Source: Paracoccaceae bacterium (GTDB lineage: Bacteria; Pseudomonadota; Alphaproteobacteria; Rhodobacterales; Rhodobacteraceae). From it: a stretch of 6,643 nt of DNA. The notes beneath the pieces are model-generated. The model made no database searches. It worked only from the letters and a program-made list of their open reading frames with translations, and was not told the origin of the DNA. Made by a program: the position numbers and the translations under genes. Below are positions 1-6,643 of the stretch, piece after piece (the stretch's first letter is position 1; each line of letters begins with the position of its first letter). The DNA is taken from NCBI GenBank assembly GCA_026997055.1, contig JALWJU010000161.1, forward strand, positions 1 through 6,643. Direction: 5' to 3'.

Positions 1-1850
1 ACCGGCACCAGCGTGGTGCAGGCGATCTCCTCGCGCCGGCCCGAATAGGTGCAGGCGAGGGTCAGGCTGGCTTCGGCCATGTCGGCAAGCTCCCGTGACA
101 GGTAGAGCGGCACCCCAAGCTCGATCAGCCGCTTCTGGATGCGCGCCTGCTCCAGCGTGTGCTCGCTCCAGGGCGCAACCATCGGCGCGGGGGTGACGAA
201 GGCCACCTCGCGCCCGGAGAGGGCGAGCAGTTCCGCCAGCAGGCTTGCGAGATAGAAGCGGTCGTCGTCATAGATCACCACCGGCCCCGGCGCTTCCACC
301 GCCTCGGCACCGCGTGCGAGCAACGCATCCGGACTGACCAGGCGGGCGGGGTCGAGAAAGGCGAGCGGCAAGCGGTGCCGGCGGCCGGCCCCGTCCACGC
401 GCCAGCGCGCGCCGGTGGCAATCGCCACATGGGGGTGCCCCAGTTCCAGCACGTCTTCGGCCTCAAGCGGGCTTTCGAGGTGGAGCGAGACGCGCGCGCT
501 CTGGCGCAGTTGCCACAGGCGCCCGTCCCTGAGGCGCGCCCAGGCGGCAAGGCCGGGCAGCGCGCTTTCGCGCGTGACGCGCCCGCCCCACTGGTCCGAG
601 GCCTCGGCCAGGGTCACTTCCGCGCCCCGGCGCATAAGCGTCAGCGCCGCCTCCAGCCCCGCCGGGCCGCCGCCGATCACCAGGTGGCGCTCGGGTGCGG
701 CGAGCGGCGTCACCCGCTCCGGGTGCCAGCCCCGGCGCCATTCCTCGCCGATGGTCGGATTCTGGGTGCAGCGCATGGGCACGTTGGTATTGTCGCCCGA
801 GACGCAGATATTGCAGCCGATACATTCGCGGATCTCCCCGAGCCGGCCGCTGCGGACCTTTTCCGGCAGGAACGGATCGGCGATCGAGGGGCGGGCGGCG
901 CCGATCAGGTCGAGATGGCCCGAGCGGATCAGCCGTGCCATGGTGTCGGGCGAGGTGTAGCGCCCCACGCCGACCACCGGCTTGCTGGTCACCTGCTTGA
1001 CGAAGCGCGTATAGGGCTCCTGGTAGCCCTCCTGCGAAAAGCGCGCGCTCTGGCTGTCATTGGCCCAGTCGGAGAGGTTCACGTCCCACAGGTCGGGCTC
1101 TTCGGCGAGGGCCTCGATGATCTCGCGCGCCTCGCCGTCATGGCGGATTCCGGCTTCGCCCAGAAGCTCGTCCACCGCCAGCCGCACGGCAATGGCGCAG
1201 CTGTCGCCCACCGCGTCGCGGGTATCGGCCAGCACCTCGCGGAAAAGGCGCAGGCGGTTTTCGAGCGAGCCGCCATATTCGTCGCTGCGGTGGTTGTGGC
1301 GCCTGAGCAGGAAGTGCTGCAAGAGGGTCATGTCGTGGCCGGCATAGACATAGATGATGTCGAACCCGGCCTCGCGCGCGCGCAGGGCGGCCTCGCGGTG
1401 CCAGCGGCGAAAGGCGGCGATGTCGGCCTTGTCCATGGCCCGGGCCTGCACCGGGTCGTTGCTGTCAACGGGGGCCGGGGAGGGGGCCAGCGGCAGCGCG
1501 CGCGAATGGCGGTTGGCGGTGTGCAGGCCGTTATGGGCCAGCTGGATCGCGGCGAGGCTGCCATGTTCGTGGATCGCCTCGGCAACGAGGCTGAGCGCGG
1601 GCAGATCGCGCGCATCCCACAGGCGGGCCTCGTTGGCCGGGGTCAGGTCGGAGCTCGGGTGGATCTCGGTCTCCTGGGTCGAGACCACGCCCCAGCCGCC
1701 CTCTGCCTTGATCGCGCGCAGGCGGGCCTCGGCCTGCGGGTAGCGGTGGCCCATGCCGGTGCAGTGGGGCACCTGGTAGAAGCGGTTGGGCGCCACAAGC
1801 GGTCCGATCCGCACCGGCTCGAACAGGATGTCGTAGGGAGAGGGGGGCAT
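1..1850 (-). CDS. Trimethylamine dehydrogenase-family iron-sulfur flavoprotein, 3' end cut off by the window
   Basis: 616 residues are present; family members are about 730, so roughly 110 C-terminal residues lie beyond the left edge. Relatives (trimethylamine, dimethylamine, histamine dehydrogenases) oxidatively cleave C-N bonds in the cytoplasm and pass electrons via FMN and a 4Fe-4S cluster to an electron-transfer flavoprotein. The N-terminal old-yellow-enzyme barrel has FYQVPHC with Cys30, the residue carrying 6-S-cysteinyl FMN in TMADH. Tyr169, His172 and Asp265 match the TMADH catalytic Tyr169/His172/Asp267. Cys343, 346, 349 and 361 form the cluster motif (CIGCNIC then C). GGGPAG at 393-398 begins the first dinucleotide fold; a second follows near 515-550. 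TMADH Tyr60 is Glu60 here and Trp355 is lost, while Trp264 is kept (Trp262), so the substrate is probably not trimethylamine. The ATG at 1848-1850 has AAGGA eight bases upstream, 42 bases after deoD. Family assignment is firm; substrate is unknown. Confidence 0.9.
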   Translation of the reverse strand, partial: MPPSPYDILFEPVRIGPLVAPNRFYQVPHCTGMGHRYPQAEARLRAIKAEGGWGVVSTQETEIHPSSDLTPANEARLWDARDLPALSLVAEAIHEHGSLAAIQLAHNGLHTANRHSRALPLAPSPAPVDSNDPVQARAMDKADIAAFRRWHREAALRAREAGFDIIYVYAGHDMTLLQHFLLRRHNHRSDEYGGSLENRLRLFREVLADTRDAVGDSCAIAVRLAVDELLGEAGIRHDGEAREIIEALAEEPDLWDVNLSDWANDSQSARFSQEGYQEPYTRFVKQVTSKPVVGVGRYTSPDTMARLIRSGHLDLIGAARPSIADPFLPEKVRSGRLGEIRECIGCNICVSGDNTNVPMRCTQNPTIGEEWRRGWHPERVTPLAAPERHLVIGGGPAGLEAALTLMRRGAEVTLAEASDQWGGRVTRESALPGLAAWARLRDGRLWQLRQSARVSLHLESPLEAEDVLELGHPHVAIATGARWRVDGAGRRHRLPLAFLDPARLVSPDALLARGAEAVEAPGPVVIYDDDRFYLASLLAELLALSGREVAFVTPAPMVAPWSEHTLEQARIQKRLIELGVPLYLSRELADMAEASLTLACTYSGRREEIACTTLVP

Positions 1851-1852
1851 CG

Positions 1853-1870
1853 GCTGCGTCCTTTCGCAGC
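1853..1870 (-). promoter_or_regulatory. Hairpin presenting the flavoenzyme Shine-Dalgarno in its loop
   Basis: On the minus strand the message reads GCTGCG-AAAGGA-CGCAGC, two bases before the ATG of the flavoenzyme gene. The six-base-pair stem is perfect and five of the six pairs are G-C. The six-base loop is the Shine-Dalgarno itself. The structure is seen directly; a regulatory role (translation control, or a protein binding the GGA loop) is inference. Confidence 0.5.
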
Positions 1871-1892
1871 TGCCAGCGCGGCGACCGGCGCT

Positions 1893-2597
1893 TCAGGCAA
1901 AGGCGGCTTCCAGGGCGATTTCCACCATCTCGGAAAAGCTCCGCTCGCGCTCCGAAGAGGGCAGGGCCTCGTGGGTGAGCAGGTGGTCGGAGACGGTGAC
2001 GATCGCCAGCGCGCGGATACCGTGGCGGGCGGCGAGGATGTAGAGCTCGGCCGCTTCCATCTCGACCCCGAGCACGCCGTGGCGGATCAGCTGCTCCTGA
2101 AGATCGTCGCGCTCGTCATAGAAGGTGTCCGAGGAATAGAGCCCGCCCACATGGGCGCGCACGCCGCGGCGCTCGGCCGCTGCCACCGCGGCGCTGAGCA
2201 GCGACCAGTCGGCGCAGGGGGCGAAATTCAGCTCGCGCAGGATGGTCGCCGAAGGCGTGGACACCGAGGAACAGGCCATGGCGATGATCAGGTCGCGGAT
2301 CGCCACATGCTTCTGCATCGCCCCGGCGCTGCCGATGCGGATCAGGGTCCTGGCGCCGTAATCGCGGATCAGTTCGTTGGCATAGATCGAGAAGGAGGGC
2401 ATCCCCATGCCCGAGCCCTGCACGCTGACCCGGTTGCCCCGCCAGGTGCCGGTAAAGCCCAGCATCCCGCGCACCTCGTTGACCAGCCGGGCGTCTTCGA
2501 GAAAGTTCTCCGCCACCCAGCGCGCGCGGTAGGGGTCGCCCGGCATCAGCACGGTTTCGGCGATCTCTCCCGGCTCGGCACCGATGTGAATGGTCAT
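1893..2597 (-). CDS. deoD: Purine-nucleoside phosphorylase (DeoD type)
   Basis: Encodes 234 residues (E. coli DeoD has 239). It catalyses reversible phosphorolysis of purine ribo- and deoxyribonucleosides to free base plus (deoxy)ribose-1-phosphate, in purine salvage and nucleoside catabolism; the family is a cytoplasmic hexamer. Key E. coli residues fall at the same positions: His4 (lent to the neighbouring subunit's active site), MPGDP at 18-22, Arg24, Arg43, Arg87 and Ser90 (phosphate), Phe159-Tyr160, Glu179-Met180-Glu181 (ribose), Asp204 (base protonation) and Arg217. With Asp204 present, both 6-amino and 6-oxo purines should be accepted. The ATG at 2595-2597 is fixed by a strong AGGAGG seven bases upstream and by His4; an in-frame upstream extension to 2777 is an Arg/Gly-rich, non-homologous leader and is rejected. 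The flavoenzyme gene follows after 42 bases, probably in the same transcript. Likely start of transcription is upstream, in 2598-2770. Confidence 0.96.
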   Translation of the reverse strand: MTIHIGAEPGEIAETVLMPGDPYRARWVAENFLEDARLVNEVRGMLGFTGTWRGNRVSVQGSGMGMPSFSIYANELIRDYGARTLIRIGSAGAMQKHVAIRDLIIAMACSSVSTPSATILRELNFAPCADWSLLSAAVAAAERRGVRAHVGGLYSSDTFYDERDDLQEQLIRHGVLGVEMEAAELYILAARHGIRALAIVTVSDHLLTHEALPSSERERSFSEMVEIALEAAFA

Positions 2598-2604
2598 GGG
2601 GTCT

Positions 2605-2610
2605 CCTCCT
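2605..2610 (-). promoter_or_regulatory. Ribosome binding site of deoD
   Basis: AGGAGG on the minus strand, with seven bases (AGACCCC) before the ATG. It is a near-perfect Shine-Dalgarno and decides the deoD start against the longer in-frame reading. Confidence 0.85.
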
Positions 2611-2632
2611 GCTCTTTCTCGCCGCCCGCCTT

Positions 2633-2667
2633 GGCGCCCTCGTCGCTTACCCCGGCGCCCTCGTCGC
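2633..2667. repeat. Two direct copies of a 14-base sequence in the deoD leader
   Basis: GGCGCCCTCGTCGC occurs at 2633-2646 and again at 2654-2667, a period of 21 bases. The copies lie between the candidate deoD promoter and its ribosome binding site. The second copy overlaps the hairpin at 2649-2674. Function unknown; could be a local slippage duplication. Confidence 0.6.
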
Positions 2668-2674
2668 CCGGGGT
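2649..2674 (-). promoter_or_regulatory. Stem-loop in the deoD 5' leader
   Basis: ACCCCGG at 2649-2655 and CCGGGGT at 2668-2674 form a perfect seven-base-pair stem with a twelve-base loop. It lies about 50 bases before the deoD ATG, within the probable leader RNA. No U-run follows on either strand, so it does not look like a classical intrinsic terminator. No known riboswitch class is recognisable. Confidence 0.45.
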
Positions 2675-2700
2675 CCGCGTTCGCGCCTGCCTTCCGCTCG

Positions 2701-2712
2701 GCGCCCGGGCGC
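2701..2712. repeat. Perfect 12-base palindrome upstream of deoD
   Basis: GCGCCCGGGCGC reads identically on both strands. It sits just downstream of the candidate deoD promoter (2740-2768, minus), where an operator would be expected. In GC-rich DNA short palindromes also arise by chance. Confidence 0.4.
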
Positions 2713-2739
2713 GGTCGGGGTGGTTCCCGGCTTTCGGTC

Positions 2740-2768
2740 AGTATTTTCCGCGCCGTGGCGGATTGCAA
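2740..2768 (-). promoter_or_regulatory. Candidate sigma-70-type promoter for deoD
   Basis: On the minus strand TTGCAA (2763-2768) is followed after 17 bases by AATACT (2740-2745); each hexamer matches four of six consensus bases with optimal spacing. It falls in the least GC-rich part of this gap. It implies a leader of about 135 bases before the deoD ATG, which would include the palindrome, the repeats and the stem-loop. Prediction by eye only. Confidence 0.4.
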
Positions 2769-2935
2769 GACCCGCACCCGGGCTTTCCGGCGCCTGCGTG
2801 TGCCGGCGGAGGGACGATGGCGAAAGGGGCGCTCATGCGGGGATCGTCCGGGGAGCGTCCGGGGATCGAGGCGCGCCAGGATGCCCCTGACCGCCGGCCT
2901 TTCGGAAGCGGCGAAAATGCCGCCCGCCCGCGGGC
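2769..2935. other. Gene-free remainder of the FMN reductase-deoD gap
   Basis: No convincing gene: frames open here are Arg/Pro/Gly-rich compositional reading frames without recognisable motifs. CGTCCGGGGA is present twice, at 2845-2854 and 2856-2865 (11-base period). The left part abuts the candidate deoD promoter and the right part holds the inverted repeats at 2908-2935. Confidence 0.5.
2908..2935 (-). terminator. Inverted repeats directly after the FMN reductase stop, possible terminator
   Basis: Immediately after the stop on the minus strand comes the ten-base palindrome GCCCGCGGGC (2926-2935), then a five-base-pair stem GCGGC/GCCGC (2908-2912 with 2919-2923) around a six-base loop. There is no U-tract, so any termination would be weak or factor-dependent. 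Its place at the gene end is the main argument. Confidence 0.3.
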
Positions 2936-3478
2936 CTATCCCTTGCCCGCCGCTTTCTTCAGCCCTTCGACCAGCAGGCTCAGCAGGCGCGCATAATTTC
3001 CTCCCGTCAGGGTGCCGTCGGCGCCGAACTGTTCCTCGGCGGCGGCCACCATCACTTCGGGGCCTGTCAGCAGGCGCGGGCGGAACGGATTCATGGCCAG
3101 GCGCAGGGCGAATTGCGCCCGCGCGCCTCCTTCCCGGCCCGCCGCCGCCGAGACGATCGCCACGGGCTTGTCGCGCCAGGGGTTGCCTTCCGTCCGGCTG
3201 ATCCAGTCGAGTCCGTTCTTCAGCACGCCCGGGAAGCTCTTGTTGTATTCGGGGGTGGCGATCAGCACCGCATCGGCATCGGCGATCTGCCCGGCCAGGT
3301 GCCGCACTGGCTGCGGGATGCCTTCGGCCTCTTCGAGGTCGCTGTCGTAGAGCGGCAGGCGCAGGTCGCCCAGCGTCAGGCGCGCGTCCCCCAGCCGGGC
3401 AGCTTCGTGCAGCAGGCGCGTGTTCCAGGATTCCTTGCGCAGGGAGCCCGACAGGCCCAGCAGATTGAAATCGGTCAT
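2936..3478 (-). CDS. NAD(P)H-dependent FMN reductase, ChrR/YieF-type flavodoxin fold
   Basis: Encodes 180 residues, the usual length for the ChrR/YieF branch of the FMN_red family. These soluble homo-oligomers use NAD(P)H and bound FMN to reduce quinones, chromate or other electrophiles. GSLRKESWN at 11-19 is the FMN-phosphate loop after the first strand; PLYD lies at 42-45; PEYNKSFPGVLKNGLDW at 76-92 is the family signature that holds the isoalloxazine ring; GREGGAR at 115-120 region forms the second flavin loop. The ATG at 3476-3478 follows GAGGA on the minus strand five bases away. An in-frame extension to 3841 runs antisense through gloB and has no flavodoxin features, so it is rejected. 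It is divergent from gloB across 111 bases and is followed by 338 bases before deoD, so probably its own transcript. The physiological substrate cannot be read from sequence; a redox-defence role is inference. Confidence 0.92.
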   Translation of the reverse strand: MTDFNLLGLSGSLRKESWNTRLLHEAARLGDARLTLGDLRLPLYDSDLEEAEGIPQPVRHLAGQIADADAVLIATPEYNKSFPGVLKNGLDWISRTEGNPWRDKPVAIVSAAAGREGGARAQFALRLAMNPFRPRLLTGPEVMVAAAEEQFGADGTLTGGNYARLLSLLVEGLKKAAGKG

Positions 3479-3589
3479 TTGATTCCTCTCATCCCATTTT
3501 CGCGATGTCATGTCGCCCGGCATTTCGCCCCATATTGCCATTGCGCGTCCGATCGGCAAGACTCGAGGCATGACAAAGCGAGGTATCCG
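3479..3589. promoter_or_regulatory. Divergent control region between the FMN reductase gene and gloB
   Basis: Both genes start outward from this gap, so their promoters must lie here or overlap. The perfect inverted pair TGTCATG (3506-3512) and CATGACA (3569-3575) flanks its centre, one copy near each gene start. The eight-base palindrome CCGATCGG is at 3549-3556. For gloB itself I see no good -35/-10 pair. A seven-codon reading frame (3570-3593) overlaps the gloB start. Confidence 0.5.
3531..3559 (-). promoter_or_regulatory. Weak candidate promoter for the FMN reductase
   Basis: On the minus strand TTGCCG (3554-3559) and AATATG (3531-3536) are 17 bases apart, matching four and three of six consensus bases. 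It would give a leader of about 45 bases. The spacing is good but the -10 is poor. Confidence 0.25.
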
Positions 3590-4357
3590 ATGACCCTTGA
3601 ACTCGTGACCATCCCCTGCCTGGCCGACAATTACGCCTTTCTGCTGCATGACGGCGAAAGCCGCCGGACCCTGCTGGTGGATGCGCCCGAAAGCTGGCCG
3701 ATCGTCGCCGCGCTCGAGGCGCGCGGCTGGACGCTCACCGATGTCCTTCTGACGCACCACCATTACGACCATGTGGACGGGCTTGACGACCTGCGACAGG
3801 CCTTCAGCCTCGAGGTGACCGGGGCGGCGGCCGATGCCCACCGCCTGCCGAAGCTCGACCGCGCCGTATCAGGTGGCGAGACGTTCGACTGGTCGGGCCA
3901 CGCGGTCGCGGTGCTCGATGTGCCCGGCCACACGCTGGGCCATGTGGCCTATTACATCGCCGATGCCGGCGCGGTCTTTACCGGCGACAGCCTGATGGCG
4001 CTGGGCTGCGGGCGGCTGTTCGAGGGAAGTGCGGCGCAGATGTGGGAGAGTCTCGGGCGTATCGCCGCCCTGCCCGGCGATACGCGGGTCTGTTCGGGGC
4101 ATGAATATACCGAGGCCAACGGCGCCTTTGCGCTGACCGTCGAGCCCGGCAACGAGGCGCTGGTGGCGCGCATGGCGGAGGTCCGGGCGCTCAGGGCGAA
4201 GGGCGATGCGACGGTGCCCTCGCTTCTGGCGCTGGAAAAGGCCACCAATCCCTTCCTGCGGGCGGATTTGCCGCAGGTGAAGGCGGCGCTGGGCATGGAA
4301 GGGGCGCAGGATGCGGAGGTGTTTGCCGAGATTCGCCGCCGCAAGGACGATTTCTGA
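3590..4357 (+). CDS. gloB: Hydroxyacylglutathione hydrolase (glyoxalase II)
   Basis: Encodes 255 residues, the standard glyoxalase II length. It hydrolyses S-D-lactoylglutathione to D-lactate and glutathione, the second step of methylglyoxal detoxification, in the cytoplasm. The metallo-beta-lactamase core carries both metal sites: THHHYDH at 55-61 gives His56, His58, Asp60 and His61; His114 lies in PGHTLGH, Asp133 in TGDS, and His171 in GHEYT. CGRLFEG at 140-146 and Tyr173 belong to the glutathione-binding region, and the C-terminal helical domain has the family motif ATNPFLR (218-224) and a basic tail (RRRK, 249-252) equivalent to the glutathione-contacting residues of other glyoxalases II. 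The ATG at 3590 is preceded by GCGAGG with about six bases between; conserved residues start at once (LVTIPCLADNYAFLL), and a longer in-frame reading to 3113 is antisense shadow. clpA follows on the same strand after 243 bases with hairpins, so separate transcription is likely. Confidence 0.97.
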   Translation: MTLELVTIPCLADNYAFLLHDGESRRTLLVDAPESWPIVAALEARGWTLTDVLLTHHHYDHVDGLDDLRQAFSLEVTGAAADAHRLPKLDRAVSGGETFDWSGHAVAVLDVPGHTLGHVAYYIADAGAVFTGDSLMALGCGRLFEGSAAQMWESLGRIAALPGDTRVCSGHEYTEANGAFALTVEPGNEALVARMAEVRALRAKGDATVPSLLALEKATNPFLRADLPQVKAALGMEGAQDAEVFAEIRRRKDDF

Positions 4358-4375
4358 AGGGATTTTGAAAGGATT

Positions 4376-4395
4376 TCGCCTGCTGGCGCAGGCGA
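4376..4395 (+). terminator. Stem-loop downstream of gloB, possible terminator
   Basis: TCGCCTGC (4376-4383) pairs with GCAGGCGA (4388-4395) around the four-base loop TGGC: a perfect eight-base-pair GC-rich stem beginning 18 bases after the gloB stop. No T-run follows, so efficient intrinsic termination is doubtful; it may instead be an mRNA 3'-end stabiliser or part of the extragenic element that follows. Confidence 0.45.
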
Positions 4396-4396
4396 C

Positions 4397-4461
4397 CCGT
4401 GCGGGGGCGCTGCCCCCACACCCCCGGAGTATTGCCGGAAAGATGAAAGGCCTTGTCCGGC
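4397..4461. repeat. GC-rich extragenic element resembling a dispersed Rhodobacteraceae repeat
   Basis: The core is GGGGGC-GCT-GCCCCC (4403-4417), a six-base-pair stem with a three-base loop, followed by ACCCCCGGAGTATT and an AGATGAAAGG tail. From memory, very similar blocks recur between genes in Paracoccus, Rhodobacter and Roseobacter genomes. A further inverted pair GCCGGA (4434-4439) and TCCGGC (4456-4461) encloses the palindrome AAGGCCTT (4447-4454). There is no coding potential. Only one copy is in the window, so the repeat status rests on recollection. Confidence 0.55.
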
Positions 4462-4462
4462 A

Positions 4463-4588
4463 CCGGGGCTGTTGCGCGCAATTGTGAGCAGAAAAGGGTT
4501 GAACATTCGCCGTAAACACCGAACTTTAAGGATATGCGGAGAAAGTGGGTAACGGATCGGCCCGATCGGTCCGGTCCCGCCCCAAGAC
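4463..4588 (+). promoter_or_regulatory. Upstream region of clpA with an AT-richer promoter-like segment
   Basis: About 4480-4540 is clearly richer in A and T than its surroundings and is the natural place for the clpA promoter. TTGAAC (4499-4504) is a fair -35; TTTAAG (4525-4530) is a fair -10 but 20 bases away, and AACTTT at 17 bases is a poor -10. I see no clear heat-shock sigma-32 pair. GATCG (4555-4559) and CGATC (4563-4567) form a short hairpin in the leader, in competition with the palindrome CCGATCGG (4562-4569). Confidence 0.35.
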
Positions 4589-4592
4589 GGAG
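4589..4592 (+). promoter_or_regulatory. Ribosome binding site choosing the GTG start of clpA
   Basis: GGAG lies eight bases before GTG at 4601-4603 but only two bases before the in-frame ATG at 4595-4597. Spacing therefore favours GTG. The resulting N-terminus, MPSFSNTLEQAIH, also matches what is usual for alphaproteobacterial ClpA. Confidence 0.65.
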
Positions 4593-4600
4593 AGATGCAG

Positions 4601-6643
<2,043 letters not shown>

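Noticed and set aside
463..825. Several minus- and plus-strand frames of 60-180 codons inside the flavoenzyme gene
   Set aside because: They are off-register readings of a high-GC gene whose intact main frame contains all expected TMADH-family residues.
2598..2777. N-terminal extension of DeoD, or a small basic protein, in the leader
   Set aside because: The extension is an Arg/Gly-rich compositional stretch. DeoD needs His4 close to its N-terminus, and AGGAGG marks the ATG at 2595-2597.
159..2996. A 945-codon plus-strand open frame opposite the flavoenzyme and deoD
   Set aside because: It is codon-aligned antisense to both minus-strand genes, which share the same register. It stays open because the Leu codons TTA/CTA and the Ser codon TCA are rare in the real genes. 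It has no recognisable domain, is rich in Arg/Gly/Ala/His, and has no ribosome binding site supporting its GTG start.
3113..3589. N-terminal extension of GloB upstream of 3590
   Set aside because: It is the antisense of the FMN reductase gene. Glyoxalase II proteins begin just before the LVTIPCLADNY-like strand, as here at the ATG 3590.
2936..3841. A 301-residue version of the FMN reductase
   Set aside because: The extra N-terminal 121 residues are the antisense of gloB and the divergent promoter region. The flavodoxin fold begins at the ATG at 3476-3478, which has its own ribosome binding site.
4480..4489. AATTGTGAGC, identical to one half of the E. coli lac operator
   Set aside because: The matching second half is missing (GCAGAAAA follows), no lac genes are near, and a ten-base match in the AT-richer clpA leader can be chance.

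Overview
The window is an ordinary, gene-dense stretch of a high-GC alphaproteobacterial chromosome, most likely Rhodobacteraceae (Paracoccus/Rhodobacter/Roseobacter group). This rests on the GC-rich third codon positions, the type of ClpA encoded at the right end, and a GC-rich extragenic element between gloB and clpA that resembles a family I remember from these genomes. No database search was possible. I see no rRNA, tRNA, CRISPR array, insertion sequence or prophage gene.

Layout. Positions 1-3478 are read leftward (minus strand): a ChrR/YieF-type NAD(P)H-dependent FMN reductase (2936-3478), a 338-base gap with several palindromes and repeats, the purine-nucleoside phosphorylase deoD (1893-2597), and 42 bases further on a large trimethylamine-dehydrogenase-family flavoenzyme that runs off the left edge (1-1850). 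Positions 3590-6643 are read rightward: gloB, the glyoxalase II gene (3590-4357), a 243-base gap with hairpins, and clpA, the Clp unfoldase gene, which runs off the right edge (4601-6643). The 111-base gap at 3479-3589 is the divergent control region between the reductase and gloB.

How the genes relate. deoD and the flavoenzyme are probably one transcript. The first releases free purine bases from nucleosides. The second has the covalent-FMN, 4Fe-4S and dinucleotide-fold architecture of TMADH and probably oxidatively cleaves a C-N bond, but two of the three aromatic residues that hold trimethylamine are replaced, so its substrate is unknown. GloB (methylglyoxal detoxification), the FMN reductase and ClpA (protein quality control) are housekeeping or stress functions with no obvious shared pathway.

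I do not find a convincing undescribed multi-gene system. The points most worth a second look are the hairpin that places the flavoenzyme's Shine-Dalgarno in its loop, the altered substrate pocket of that enzyme beside deoD, and the structured leader of deoD. The very long antisense reading frames opposite the left genes and clpA are codon-aligned shadows.
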